64,000 nucleotides of DNA from Aureococcus anophagefferens (GCF_000186865.1 NW_008705574.1:258282-322281); one strand, 5' to 3'. Counted from the stretch's first letter, positions 20,400 through 30,878 are shown. Made by a program: numbers and translations. The notes: a model not told the origin generated them from the sequence alone.

Positions 20400-21796
20400 C
20401 TAGCGGCCGAGGCGCTTGAGGAAGCCGCTCTTCTTCTGCGGCGCCGGCGGCGCCGGCGGCATGCCCTGCGGCGGGTAGGCCGCGGGCGGCGCCTGGGGCT
20501 GCGCGGCGGGCGCGGCGGAGAAGCCCGGGAGCCCCTGGCCGGGCGCGTCGAGCGCGATCTCGTCGGAGAGCACGTCCGTGAGGGAGGACTCGAAGCCCGT
20601 GGCGAGGACCGTCACGGAGACGTCCTGGCCCATGTTCTCGTCGACGGACGCGCCGAAGATGATGTTCGCGTCGGGCGCGACGTTCTCGTAGATGACGCCC
20701 GCGGCGGAGTTGACCTCCGCGAGCGTCAAATCCGGCGGCCCGCAGATGTTGAAGACGACGGCCTTGGCGTTCATGAACTGGGAGTCGAGGAGCGGGCAGG
20801 ACGTCGCCAAGCCCGCGGCCTCGGCCGCGCGGTCCTTGCCCTTGGACTGGCCGATGCCCATGAGCGCCGTGCCCGCGTCGCTCATGATGGAGCGCACGTC
20901 GGCGAAGTCGACGTTGATGAGGCCCGGCTTGATGATGATCTCGGAGATGCCCACGACGCCCTGGCGGAGGATGTCGTCCGCGACGAGGAACGCGCCCTCC
21001 ATCGTGGTCCCCTCGGGCACGATCTGGAGCAGGCGGTCGTTGGAGATGACGATGAGCGTGTCCACGGCCTCCTGGAGGTTCCGCGTCGCGACCTGGGCCT
21101 GCTGGGCGCGCTTCCGGCCCTCGAAGCCGAAGGGCTTCGTGACGACGCCGACGGTCAGCGCGCCGAGCTCCTTGGCGACGGACGCGACGATGGGCGCCGC
21201 GCCGGACCCCGTGCCGCCGCCCATGCCCGCCGTGACGAAGACCATGTCCGCGCCGGACAGCGCCGCGGCGATCTCCGCCCGCGACTCCTCGGCCGCGGCC
21301 TCGCCCTGCGACGGCTTGCCGCCGGCGCCCAAACCGCGCGTCGTCTCGCGGCCGATGTTCATCGTGTTCCCCGCGAGGCTTCGCGAGAGCGCCTGCGCGT
21401 CCGTGTTCATGGCCCAAAAGTCCACGAAGGAGCCCGCGTCCGTCCTACGGGGCATGGGTTCACTGCCGGTTCTGAGTTCGAAGGACGCGGGGCGACGCGC
21501 TCGACCATGCGGTTCACCGCGTTCCCGCCGCCGCCGCCGACGCCGACGACCTTGATGCAGCAGGGCGCCGTCATGAGCGGCGCGCCGTCCGCCGTGTAGA
21601 GCTGCCCCGCGGGGGACGCCGCCGCGGACGTCGCGTCGAGCTGGAACTCGTCGAAGGAGGCGGCGCGCAGCTGTTCCGTCTTGAACGTCCCCGCGGCCGC
21701 GTCATACCTCCCCTGGAAGAGGCCCGCCTTCTTGGGGGCCAGAGCATCGGCCGAGTAGGCCAACGCCGCCGTCAGGGCGGCAATTTTGCGCACCAT
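20400..21796 (-). CDS. ftsZ: Plastid-type cell division GTPase FtsZ
   Basis: Two exons (21796-21501 and 21444-20400) give 446 residues. FtsZ forms the plastid division ring. The protein starts with a hydrophobic signal-like segment (MVRKIAALTAALAYSADALAP), as expected for a complex plastid. GTPase motifs: CIKVVGVGGGGGNAVNRMV, FWAMNTDAQALS, the tubulin signature VFVTAGMGGGTGSGAAPIV, and NDRLL. The C-terminal linker is Pro/Ala-rich and ends KKSGFLKRLGR. The 56-bp intron begins GCGCGTCG and ends CCGTAG in phase 2, giving MVETDAGSFVDFWAMN. A GT donor two bases further in falls in the wrong phase. A mitochondrial FtsZ is possible, but the presequence favours the plastid. Confidence 0.9.
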
Positions 21797-22440
21797 CGGA
21801 TGCAGTCAAGTCGCCTCGCCCTCAAGAGCCCACCGCAACTGGCTCAACGCAGCTCTTGATTGGCTCGCAAGCCTTTTTTGATTCCAATGGCGCCACGGCA
21901 CAGCTGCGTGCAGAGCGGTGTCGTCGCTTAAACTTGGCGTAAATTGCCTACCCCAGCTGCCACACCCACGTCGTGCTCGGAACCAAGGGGCGTATCCAGC
22001 GCCGTCGATCGTGACGCGCTTCGCCGGTACGCGGCGCGGCGCCAGCCTGGGCGAACTTGAAGTGGCTAGCCATTCGTCGCAAATCGAGCGCTTGTTTCTG
22101 GCACGTTTGGCCACCGGGCGTCTCTGGGCACTGGCCAAAAACCGCGAATTTAGACGGGGAGCGCGTCGGCCATGGACGCGTCGCCGGCGCAAAACCACCC
22201 ATCTCAGAGCAGAACAGAGCTGCCACCGCCACAGCCGCCGTCCGCCGCTCGCGCTGTAACTCACGCTCGTCGTCGCAACAGCTTCGCAGAGAGCTCATCG
22301 GCGGCAGCAGCGACCGCGCCGTCCGCCGCTCGCGCTGTGACGCTCGTCGTCGTAACAGCGTCGCAGACAGCTCATCGGCGGCAGCAGCGCTGCCGCAGCA
22401 CCGCTGTCGCGGCGCATTCGCAGCGCCGAGCGCACACACC
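21797..22440. other. Intergenic region between divergent ftsZ and a secreted-protein gene
   Basis: 644 bases, lower in GC than the genes, with no frame that resembles a protein on either strand. It must include both promoters. The right part contains a near-tandem duplication (see the repeat entry). Confidence 0.5.
22234..22390. repeat. Degenerate tandem duplication of about 75-80 bp
   Basis: Two copies share GCCGTCCGCCGCTCGCGCTGT, then GCTCGTCGTCG, then AACAGC, then TCGCAGA, then AGCTCATCGGCGGCAGCAG (listed as separate blocks), with a few substitutions and a 3-base indel between them. The second copy ends about 50 bases before the start codon at 22441, so it lies in the presumed 5' leader or promoter. 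Confidence 0.75.
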
Positions 22441-23121
22441 ATGCACTGCTTCCTCCTCGCAGCGGCCGCCGCAGCCTTCGAGCTCAACTACAAAAGTATC
22501 GCCGTGACCGCGCCGCGGCGCGTCGTCTCCGCCGCGGACGTCGACGCCAAGTTCGACGAGGTCAACAGGCCCTACGCGCTCGTCGGCGTCGACGGGCCCG
22601 CGGCGCTGGGCCTCTGCGTCTTCGCGGACGTGGCCTTCTCGGCGCCGGGCTTCGAGTGGCGGCGCGAGAACTACCTCGTCGAGCTCCTCGACGACCAGGC
22701 CGAACCCTTCGGCTTGGTGTCGACGGCGCTCGCGGACGCGGCGGTCGTCGACGGCGCTTCGCACGACTTCGACTTCGACGTCGACCTCGACCTGCGGAGC
22801 GCCCTCTCGCCCGAATTCGGCGACCTCGAGAAGGGCGCGACCTGCGCCTGCAGCGTCGCCGTGAAGCGCGTCCTCGAGAAGCGGCCGGACCCGCGAACGG
22901 ACGACGAGAAAAAGGCGATCATCGGCGAGCGGCTCCGCGCGCGCGCGGCGGCCGACGGCGAGGCGGCGGCGAACGCGGAGATCCGGGGCTTCTTGCGCCG
23001 CGAGACGGGCGAGGACTGGGCCCACATCTCCGTCGCCATCGCGGACCGGGAGAACATCGACCTCGGCGACGTGCCCGCGTTCCTCCGCGAGCGGACGACC
23101 GTGACCTGGCGCGACGCGTAA
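22441..23121 (+). CDS. Secreted hypothetical protein
   Basis: 226 residues starting MHCFLLAAAAAAFELNYKS, a short hydrophobic signal peptide with likely cleavage after the Ala run. The mature part is mixed alpha/beta without cysteine-rich or repeat structure (RRVVSAADVDAKFDEVNRPYALV, VFADVAFSAPGFEWRRENYL) and has an Arg/Glu-rich C-terminal half. An Asp/Phe stretch (HDFDFDVDLDL) is distinctive. The ATG at 22441 is chosen because the signal sequence starts there; upstream in-frame codons cover the duplicated repeat. I do not recognise the family; a lumenal role is an inference from the signal peptide alone. Confidence 0.65.
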   Translation: MHCFLLAAAAAAFELNYKSIAVTAPRRVVSAADVDAKFDEVNRPYALVGVDGPAALGLCVFADVAFSAPGFEWRRENYLVELLDDQAEPFGLVSTALADAAVVDGASHDFDFDVDLDLRSALSPEFGDLEKGATCACSVAVKRVLEKRPDPRTDDEKKAIIGERLRARAAADGEAAANAEIRGFLRRETGEDWAHISVAIADRENIDLGDVPAFLRERTTVTWRDA

Positions 23122-23392
23122 TAGTGCCGATCGGGGTCTACCAAGCTCGCGGGAGCCGCGGCCCCTTTTCGATCCCCGGCGCGCGCGGACGGGAACAGCG
23201 ACACAAGTCGCGACGCGGCCCCTCAGGCTCGAACCGGACGCCCCCCCGGCGGAGAGGCGCGGGTTTGTATAGATGTTTACGGGGGGCGCGACGCGGCGGC
23301 CGTCGCTACTTGAACCGCGGGCGGCGGAAGAATGCCCGCGGCCGTGTTTTTCGTCGGGGGGGCTCCGGGGAGAGGACGGGACGCGCAAGCGC

Positions 23393-23983
23393 CTAGTCCG
23401 ACTCCTCGCCGGCGTCGCCGCCGCCGCCCGCCGCGGCCTTGGCCGCGGCGCGTTTGCGCGCGACGCGGCCCGGGCGGCCCTGGCCGTAGGGCGACGTGAT
23501 CGCGAAGTCGATGTGCTTCTCGGAGTCGAGGCGCACGAGGAACGACGGCACGTTGACGACCTGCTTGCCGACGCGGATGTGGCGCTGCTTGATGAGGACG
23601 CGCGCGTGGTGGATGGACTTGGCCAGGCCCTGCTTGAAGACCTTGGTCTGGAGGCGGCGCTCGAGGAGGCGCTGCGTCGTCATCTGGAGCACCGCGTCGA
23701 GCTCGAGCTCCGTCTCGTCGAGGAGGCCGTAGCGCTGGAGGCGGCGGAGGAGGGCCGGGGCCTCGAACATGCGCGCGGGGTCCTTCGTGTCGAGCGTCAG
23801 GAGCGTCCGCGCGGCCTTGCGGAGCTTCGCGAGGGCGAGCTGCGTGCGCCAGAGCTCGCGCTTGCACCGGAGGCCGTACTCGCCCACAAGCTTGAGCTCG
23901 CCATCAATACGCTCCTTCTCGAAGGGGCGGCGGGGCGTCTTCGACGTCTTGCGGTAGTTCCGCAAAAAGCTCGTCTTGGGCAT
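23393..23983 (-). CDS. RPS9: 40S ribosomal protein S9 (uS4)
   Basis: Single exon, 196 residues, matching the eukaryotic uS4 length. It starts [25 protein letters not shown] and carries the S4 RNA-binding domain ([24 protein letters not shown] and [21 protein letters not shown]), then [16 protein letters not shown] and a short acidic tail. It binds 18S rRNA early in small-subunit assembly. It is divergent from the VMA22-like gene with about 209 bp between starts, the only place for both promoters. Confidence 0.96.
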   Translation of the reverse strand: MPKTSFLRNYRKTSKTPRRPFEKERIDGELKLVGEYGLRCKRELWRTQLALAKLRKAARTLLTLDTKDPARMFEAPALLRRLQRYGLLDETELELDAVLQMTTQRLLERRLQTKVFKQGLAKSIHHARVLIKQRHIRVGKQVVNVPSFLVRLDSEKHIDFAITSPYGQGRPGRVARKRAAAKAAAGGGGDAGEESD

Positions 23984-24192
23984 CGTTTATTTACGCGCGG
24001 CGGCGGCGATTACGACGGCGCAGGCGGAGGGCGAGCTAAATCGCTAGCGGAGGAGCTGTCGCTGCCGCGCGCGATTTTGCCCCGGCGAGATTTTGGCCGG
24101 GGTCGGCCACGATCGCGTATGGTGTGTAATTTTTGCGCAGCCCCGACCAGCGTGCATTGACCACCAAATCGATAATCGACACCGCGAAAACC

Positions 24193-24759
24193 ATGGCCGA
24201 AAACAAGAGCGACGCGCTCCTAGAACAAGAAAACGCCGCCATCCTCTGCGTGCTCACGGAAGCCGACGAGTACTACAAGGAGCAGCAGCGCCTCGGCAAG
24301 ACGATCCGCAAGGGCTTCCTGGACCTCGCCAAGGCGCGCCAGGCCGTCGGCCCGTCGTCGTCCATCTCCGCGCTCAACGTGCGCGAGGAGCTCAGCGCCC
24401 AGTTTTCCGTCGACGCCGACGACGCGTTCGACGCCTGCGCCGTCGACCAGCTCGCGGCGTCGGCCGCGTTCCGCGCGCGCAAGGGCGGCCTCGACGAGTC
24501 GCGGCGCGTGCCGAGCTCCGAGTCGCTGCGGCGCCGCGGCGACGCGGCCGCGGCGGCGACCGCGGACGCGACGACGTGCGAGGAGGACGCGCCGCCGCCG
24601 CCGCGCGACACGGTCCTCCTCTTCGCGGGCATGCCGCCGCCGGCGCTCCGCAAGGCCAAGAAGGAGTTCGTCACGGCCCTGCAGCACGCCGTCAAGCTCG
24701 CGAACGCCGGGCGGCGCATTCGCAAGGCCCTCGACGCCATCGACGGCGCGAGCCCGTGA
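24193..24759 (+). CDS. V-ATPase assembly factor VMA22/CCDC115-like
   Basis: 188 residues. The N-terminal coiled coil (ADEYYKEQQRLGKTIRKGFLDLAKAR) fits the VMA22/CCDC115 pattern of a helix followed by K-x-G-F-x-x-L-A-x-A-R. The C-terminal half has FAGMPPPALRKAKKEFVTALQHAVKLAN, matching the family's closing P-P-x-x-L-R-x-A-x-x-x-F helix. The middle is an Ala/Asp linker. VMA22 works in the ER with VMA12 and VMA21 to assemble the Vo sector of the vacuolar ATPase. The family assignment rests on these two motifs only. The start follows AAAACC. Confidence 0.7.
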   Translation: MAENKSDALLEQENAAILCVLTEADEYYKEQQRLGKTIRKGFLDLAKARQAVGPSSSISALNVREELSAQFSVDADDAFDACAVDQLAASAAFRARKGGLDESRRVPSSESLRRRGDAAAAATADATTCEEDAPPPPRDTVLLFAGMPPPALRKAKKEFVTALQHAVKLANAGRRIRKALDAIDGASP

Positions 24760-24785
24760 GAGTCTACAGGACCGCCTAACTCGAA

Positions 24786-25300
24786 TTACGCCGACCGCAT
24801 GCAGTCCAGCGCCCCCTCGCTCTCCAGGCGCTTCGAGCTCGCCATGCGCGCGAGCCGCAGGGACGTCGCGACGTCCTTCCGCGTCATGCCCTGCGCGGCG
24901 CGGGGGAACGGCGGTTGCGATCGCGACGGTAAAAAAAGGACGCGGGGCTCCCCACCGCCGCGGCCTTGGCGCTCGTGGGCTGGCGCTTGTGGATGGGGGA
25001 CTCCGTCTTGGGCGTCGGGTTCGCGGCCGCGAGCGCCATCCGCTCCTCGAGGTTGTCTCGCAGATGGAGGTACAGCTCGGCGCAGGTGTACTCCTCCGGG
25101 TCGATGGACGGGTCGACGCGCCGGATGACCGCCGCGGGTTCCGAGCTGCCCTGGAGCTCGGCGATGCGCCCGGCGCGGTCCGCGCGCCGCCGGTGCGCCT
25201 CCTCGATCTCGTAGGTTTCCTTCCGCAGCTGGAGCTGGAGCTGGGACTCGCCGTCGTGCTCGAAGCGCACCTTGTCCGCCTCGCTGTAGAGCGAGTACAT
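24786..25300 (-). CDS. Short coiled-coil protein, unknown function, two exons
   Basis: Exon 1 (25300-24956) and exon 2 (24890-24786) give about 149 residues. The 65-bp intron (donor GTGGGG, acceptor CCGCGCAG) is phase 0 and joins SAKAAA to GMTRKDVATSLRLAR. The N-terminal half is a charged helix (DKVRFEHDGESQLQLQLRKE, TYEIEEAHRRRADRAGRIAE), then DPSIDPEEYTCAELYLHLRDNLEERM. It has no signal or membrane segment. The gene is convergent with the VMA22-like gene, only 26 bp from its stop. I do not recognise the family. Confidence 0.65.
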
Positions 25301-25585
25301 CTCTCAGCGCCGCGACGAAGGTCCCGCGTCAGGACTCGGTGCGCCGGCCCATAGTAGCGCGCAGCACCTGCGGATACGCTGAAGGGGCAGCATCAGCTCC
25401 CCACTTCCGAAGGAGTTGGCCGCCTGGGGCACAGCGTTTGGGCTGCCGTAGCGCCGCCCGCGCACCGGCGCCGCGCCTCCTGGGACGGCGCGCCGGACCG
25501 CGGGCGCGACTTCGGCCGCTTCGGCGCGACTGGCGCCGCTCGACGGGTGCTCCGCCTCGCGGCGCGCTCCCGGGCTGCCACCACC

Positions 25586-26186
25586 ATGGGCGGCGGTGCT
25601 TCGAGGCCCGCGGGCGACGCGCCGGATAGGCGCAAGGGCGGCGGCGGCAAGAAGAAGTCCAAGGACCCGAAGGCGCGATTATTTCCCGCGTCGGATCCCG
25701 CGTCGTTCAAAACCCTCGACGCGCGCGCGTTTGCAGGTCGTCCTCGAGCAGCGGATCGAGGCGGGCGACGACAAGGAGGTGGCGGCCATGCTCCAGAAGT
25801 CGCCAGACCTCGTCAACTGCAGCCTCGACGACGAGGGCATGCGCGCGCTGCAGGTCGCGTGCCGCCACGGCCAGCTCGAGATCGTGCAGCTCCTGTTGAA
25901 GCTCAACGCGTTCCTCAACCAGAAGAACGACTCCGGCGCGACGGCCCTCATGTACGCCGCCGCCGGCGGCTTCGACAAGATCTGCAAACTGATCCTCGAC
26001 GCGCGAGACCCGCGCCTCGATGTTTTGTCGCGGCGCGTCCCCGGAACGCCCGTCTTTTCGCAGGCCGGCGCGGACGTGCGCATCGTCGACAAGGACAAGC
26101 AGAGCGCCCTCGAGTACGCCCAGCTCAACAATCGAACGAAGGTCGAGAACCTCCTCCAGCTCTACGCGTGCGAGTACACGTGGTAG
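25586..26186 (+). CDS. Ankyrin-repeat protein, probably N-myristoylated, three exons
   Basis: Exons 25586-25672, 25737-26000 and 26064-26186 give 157 residues. MGGGASRP fits an N-myristoylation start. Ankyrin repeats: MRALQVACRHGQLEIVQLLL, ATALMYAAAGGFDKICKLIL and ALEYAQLNNRTKVENLLQLY. Both introns (64 and 63 bp) start GCGCGA and end GCAG in phase 0. With the GC donor of intron 2 the last two repeats are exactly 33 residues apart (LILD joined to AGADVRIVDKDK); the only in-phase GT donor would insert seven residues and break the repeat. This is the cleanest proof of a GC-AG intron in the window. Partners are unknown. Confidence 0.85.
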
Positions 26187-26441
26187 TCCGGCGCGGCGGC
26201 GGCGGCGGCGCGCGCGGTTTCGGGCGCTCCGGGCGGAACCGCCGCGTGCGGTTTCGAGCGGAACCGCCGCGCGACGCTCCGACGGTCTCTTTTCGGCGTA
26301 AGGACCATCCTAGGAGTCAGAGCTCTGCTGTCGACTCCGGACTGCAACAACTCTTCGCGAAGATGTTGTCGTTTCGAAATCTGGAGCACACCGGCCCAAT
26401 CAAGCCGAGGTGGCCGTCGCGAGTGAGTTCCTCCACCAAAT

Positions 26442-29105
26442 ATGCCGCCGCGGCGCAACCGCCGCCGCCTCCGGAAGGTGCCGCCGCCGCCGCCGCGCGG
26501 CAGCGGCTTCGTCGTCCCGCATGGAACGGCGCCGCCGCCGCCGCAGCAGGACCCCTTCAGCTGCTGCATCGTGGGCTGCTACGAGGACGACCCGCAGCCG
26601 ATGCAGCCGTTCGAGCCCCAAAGCGAGCTCTTCGAGTTCACGGAGGTCGGCCAGGCGACGCCGGCCGTCGAGAAGGACCAGCTCGAGGCCCTGGCCATGA
26701 AGATCATCTCCCTCGAGGCGCTCGTGGAGCGGCAGGCCAAGTTCTCCGAAACGCAGGCGAAGGACCTCCGGCGGCTCCGGCGGACCATCGACAAGCTCGG
26801 CGTCGAGGCCGCCCGGAGCGACGACGAGGAGGACGAGGCCAAGGACGAGGCCAAGGACGCGGGCCCCACGGACAAGGAGCTGGAGATCGCCGACGAGGCC
26901 GACGACTACGAGGAGACGGAGGAGCTGGAGGCGTCCATCAGCGTCCTGTCGCGGTGACGATTTTCGAGAGATTTTTCGACCGGGAACACGAAGAGGAATC
27001 GTTACCGACATGCTTGGTAGGCGTCCATGTGGTCCGTGGCCTACGTGGCCTTCACGGGCCCCATGGAGGCGGGCACGTCCTGGCTCCTCATCTTCCTCCT
27101 CTTCTTCAACGGCTTCATCCAGCTCTTCTTCCTCAACATCGTCCGCGCGAACCTCATCGAGTTCGAGGTCGGCGACGCGACGATCTCGGACCTGAAGAGC
27201 TGGCGCGTCAACGTCGCCCACAGCGTCGAGTACTACGACGCGAACTACGACAAGTCCCTCGCGCGGCGCGTCTGCGACACGGACGCGGGCCTCGAGACGT
27301 CCGCGACGCAGTCGGACGCGTACGACACGTACAAGTCCTACGCGGGCGCGGCCATCGACGCGTCGTTCCTCGCGCCGGGGCCGTCCATGTGCTTCGTGGC
27401 GCTCACGGTCTGGGTTCTCACCATCGCCGGCGAGACGAACTCGATCTGGGCCAACGTCCGCGCGCTCTACTACTCGCCGACCGCGCCGCGGACGACCGTG
27501 GCCGAGCACGACGAGGGCGAGTACAGCTTCACGGCCCTGTCGCGGTCCCGAAAGTTCTCCGTGGGCTTCGTGCTGTTGGTCCGCTCGGCCATCTGCCTGG
27601 CGCTGCTCTGGTGCGGGTGTCTGTTCTTGACGGTGACGATCGACATGACGGATCTGCTTTTAAATACCGTCGCGCTCGAGTTCGTCCTCGGCGTCGACGA
27701 GCTCATCTTCAGTTCCCTGGCCCCGACGAAGGCCCAGGCCTACGTCGACTCGCACCGGGGCCACGCGGTGCCGCGGCCCGCGGCCTGGAAGGGCATCGGC
27801 GTGCGGACGCTCGTGACGATGGGCAGCTGCGTGACCCTCGTGGGCTTCCTCATGTACGGCGTCGTCTTGCCGAACCTGGAGCACATCGTGGAGGCGCGCG
27901 ACGCGCTCTGCGCCGGCGACCGCGACTTCGTCATCGGCGAGGACGGCTTCGGCGTGCCCGTCTGGTCCTTCCCGGCGTGGATCGGCGACCCGAGCGCGCG
28001 CCCCGCGGACGACCCGGACTACCGCGACCGCAACTACCCCGACGGCGGCGACGTGCCCTACGCGCAGCCCGACTTCTCCATGGCCTCCAACTACGGCTCC
28101 TTCTCCGGCGCGACGGTCAACGCGCTCGTGCGCCAGCTCGGCCGCGTGCCCGAGGAGGAGTGCTGCTACAAGGGCGTCTGCGGCACCCAGGGCCCGGGCT
28201 CCGCGTGCATCGAGGACGACGGGTCCCTCTACGGCAAGCCCTGGGCCGACGCGCCGGGCTGCTGCCTCGTCGCCAAGACCTTCACGCAGGACGTCGTCGG
28301 CACGGACTACTCCGTCGGCACGAAGTCCGAGTGGACGGTGCCCGAGGCCGCGGCGATCTGGAACCCCATGTGCTACGACGTCCTGGACCTCGGCCTGCCC
28401 TACAACCAGCAGCTGGCGGCGGCCGTCGGCGACACGGTCGACAGCGGCCCCTGCGGCGGCTGCCCGGCGAACGCGCCCGCGTGCGTCCAGGAGACGGGCG
28501 AGTGCATCACGCCCGTCTGCGCGGATCTCGCGGACTACTGCCGGGCGAACACGAAGACGGGCAAGCGCGCGCGCCAGCTCTGCCCGAACACCTGCGGCTG
28601 CAACGACCCCACGAGCCCGCTGGCCTTGTTCGCGGGCGAGCAGGGCTGCGGCGACCAGTGCCGGCGGAGCGGCGTCTACACGCAGCTGCTCGACGAGCTG
28701 CCCTGCGAGGACGTCGCCGCCGACGACGCCAACTTCCTCGCGTTCCTGGACGACGCGGCGGCCGTCGCGCAGACCTGGCCGAGCGACTGGGCCGGCGGGC
28801 TGTCGCAGTGGGTCGCAGCGCCGTCGGGCATCCTCCGGGCCTACGGCTGCGCGGCGCTCGACGGCACCGCGGGCGTCGCGGCCTACAGCTTCGGGAGCAA
28901 CCCCTGCGTCGAGGAGGGCTGGTGGTTTGGGGTGAAGCCCCTGTCCTACTTCTGCCCCGTGGCCTGCGCCTGCTACTCCGGCGACCCCCACTGCCCGACG
29001 TCGTGCCCCGCGCGCAACGGCACGGAGCCGGACTGCCCGGCCTACCAGAAGCAGTACGCCAACTCGTACCCGGAGTCGACGACCTGCGCCCTCGCCGCCG
29101 AGTAA
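26442..29105 (+). CDS. Polytopic membrane protein with cytosolic coiled coil and Cys-rich ShK-like tail, split by a short introner
   Basis: Exons 26442-26930 and 27021-29105 join in phase 0 to 857 residues. The N-terminus is Pro/Arg-rich, then a coiled coil (MKIISLEALVERQAKFSETQ) and an acidic segment. Membrane helices follow at about 183-205 (WLLIFLLFFNGFIQLFFLNIV), 286-300, 344-372 (CLALLWCGCLFLTVTI) and 426-448 (GSCVTLVGFLMYGVVL). The long C-terminal part is Cys-rich, with an ShK-like run (CITPVCADLADYC, then LCPNTCGC) around 660-690, and is probably extracytosolic. The join is supported by a perfect direct repeat of GCGTCCAT around the intron. The order resembles half of an ion-transport protein, but I see no selectivity filter and assign no function. 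Confidence 0.72.
26939..27020 (+). mobile_element. Short introner-like element, family C
   Basis: An 82-bp insert flanked by direct repeats GCGTCCAT (26931-26938 and 27021-27028; the match extends to AGGCGTCCAT). Terminal inversion is weak (TGTCGCGGTGACGATT on the left against TGTCGGTAACGATT read inward from the right). The intron is 26931-27020, with donor GCGTCC from the first target copy and acceptor TTGGTAG from the element end, phase 0. The interior shows no clear match to families A and B. The arrangement is the same, so I group it with the introners at lower confidence. Confidence 0.65.
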
Positions 29106-29129
29106 GCGCCCATTTTCTTAGAAAGCCGA

Positions 29130-29714
29130 CTACCGCTCGAGCATGAGGTCGAAGCCGTCGGCGATGAGCTCTCGCGTTTCCGTGTCCACGGTTTCGAAGA
29201 CATAGCATTTGCCCGACGCCTCGAGGCAGAGGCTGCGCTCGTCGACGTCCTCGGGCACCGCGCCCGCGGCGCCGCGGCGCACGCGCGTGACGTCCGCGAG
29301 GGGCAGGGACTCCACCGCGCCGTCGCCCCAGATGACCCGGTCCTGCTCCACCGCGAGGCGGAGCGTGCGCGTCGTCGCCTGGCCGGCGTCGTGCTGGATC
29401 AGTTTGAAGCCGCTCGTCATCATCGTCTTGAACTCTCTGAGAAAAATCGCCTCGGACTTGTTCATCTGACTGACCTGCGCGTCGTGGTGGAACGCGACGT
29501 CGTTGGCCTCGGAGAAGGTCGCCGGCACGCCGTCGAGCGGGTGCGGCGGGTCTAGCGGCGACTCCAGGACCTCCTCCTCGGGTCCGTCGCAGGCGTCCTG
29601 GCCCGACACGCAGCCCAGCTTCATGAGCACATTGACGACCCCGACGCCGAGGTTATTCTTGTCCGTGGGACTCGACGGCTCGCGACCGAGCTGGCCGGAC
29701 TCGGCCTGCCCCAT
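29130..29714 (-). CDS. PH-like domain protein, probably N-myristoylated
   Basis: 194 residues, single exon. MGQAESGQ fits an N-myristoylation start. The C-terminal half (FLREFKTMMTSGFKLIQHDA, LRLAVEQDRVIWGDG, LCLEASGKCYVFETVDTETR, LIADGFDLML) has the strand pattern and closing helix of a PH-like domain, as in small plant and protist proteins where such a domain reports on membrane lipid. No catalytic motif is seen. It is convergent with the membrane-protein gene, 24 bp from its stop. The domain call is from pattern only. Confidence 0.6.
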   Translation of the reverse strand: MGQAESGQLGREPSSPTDKNNLGVGVVNVLMKLGCVSGQDACDGPEEEVLESPLDPPHPLDGVPATFSEANDVAFHHDAQVSQMNKSEAIFLREFKTMMTSGFKLIQHDAGQATTRTLRLAVEQDRVIWGDGAVESLPLADVTRVRRGAAGAVPEDVDERSLCLEASGKCYVFETVDTETRELIADGFDLMLER

Positions 29715-29967
29715 GGCCGACGCCCGCGAACGACCGGGACCGAGGCCGACACTGTTGGATGGCAGCCCTGGCTTCGGGACAGCCCGAGTTCGATGTTCAA
29801 ATTAACCGCTTGTACTGCAAGGAGGTCGGAGGTGCTTCTCTGGTCGATTAAGCATGCATATGGGCGCAGCCCGAGCATAGCTAACCGCCGTCGGGCGCGA
29901 ACGCGCAGACTAGGCAAGCACGACACGTACCGCGCGGAGCCGCGCCAGCGGCTAAGAGCGCACAGCG

Positions 29968-30840
29968 ATGAGCGCGAGTCGTGGCCTGGTCCTGGATGCG
30001 CTGCTGGAGTGGCTCGACTTGGGCAACGTCGCGCAGGTCGCGCAACTGAGCCAATCGCTGAATGCCAGAATGAATCAGTGGCGCGCGCGCCAGCGGTCGC
30101 TATCGCTGCGTCATCTGGTCGGAGTTTCGGGAGGAGCATGCCGGACGCTAACGGTCGGACTTCCGGGAGATCGGGCGAGTTGGGCATGGAATGATGAAGT
30201 GGTTGGGCCCCGAGCCGACGCAGCGCTGCGGGTGGTGATGCGTTTCTACCCCGCTCTGACCACCCTTGATCTTACCGCCTGCCTATTCACCTCGCAAGTG
30301 CTGATCGATCTGTCTGAAGCCTGCACAAAGCTCCAGCGCATCGTCGACACGGAAAGCCAGTGGAACAGAACCATTTTGAAATTTTCTTTTTTCGACCCTC
30401 TCCCTCGTACAGAAATAGATGTGGGGGGCTATGGCCTCACGTTGTCGGTCTCAAATCAACTTCAACGGAAGCGGCCAGGGCTCAGGATCGAGCGACACGC
30501 CGTCCGTTTCGAGGTTTATTTCGCAGACTACGACGCTGAGATTGACCGAAGTCAGGAACCGATAGTGATGTCGCTGGACGAGTGCAGACCTCAATCTGAA
30601 CTGAAGGACGCTATTCGCAGCCGCGTCGGGTTTGAGGTGGAGATCATGGTTTTTTCGCCAGATCCAGAAGGACTAAGGCGCTGGCGTAAACGGCCAATGT
30701 TTTGGGAACAAAGTCCTCTCATTGAATGCCATAGAGAACCCTGCAATAGTTTGTCTGAATTCTCGGACTTCCGCAAGCGAACGCCCATCTCCGTCGACGC
30801 CTTTAAGGCGTATGAATCAGAATACTCGGACTCGGATTAA
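29968..30840 (+). CDS. Unknown protein in a low-GC patch
   Basis: 290 residues, intact frame. The start (LVLDALLEWLDLGNVAQVAQLSQSLN) looks like an F-box-type helix pair, followed by a leucine-rich piece (MRFYPALTTLDLTACLFTSQVL). The second half has mixed strands and ends in an acidic tail (AYESEYSDSD). Codons ending in A or T are frequent, unlike every neighbour: bases 30361-30420 contain only 22 G or C. It might be recently acquired, fast-evolving or a decayed family member. No transposase or integration scar is seen beside it. Confidence 0.6.
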   Translation: MSASRGLVLDALLEWLDLGNVAQVAQLSQSLNARMNQWRARQRSLSLRHLVGVSGGACRTLTVGLPGDRASWAWNDEVVGPRADAALRVVMRFYPALTTLDLTACLFTSQVLIDLSEACTKLQRIVDTESQWNRTILKFSFFDPLPRTEIDVGGYGLTLSVSNQLQRKRPGLRIERHAVRFEVYFADYDAEIDRSQEPIVMSLDECRPQSELKDAIRSRVGFEVEIMVFSPDPEGLRRWRKRPMFWEQSPLIECHREPCNSLSEFSDFRKRTPISVDAFKAYESEYSDSD

Positions 30841-30878
30841 TGTCATACTGCTAAGTAGTAGCCTCCGGCACCCTTACG

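Noticed and set aside
23180..23260. A tRNA-like GGTTCGAGCC on the minus strand
   Set aside because: The flanking bases do not form the T-arm or acceptor stem, and no matching A box is present.
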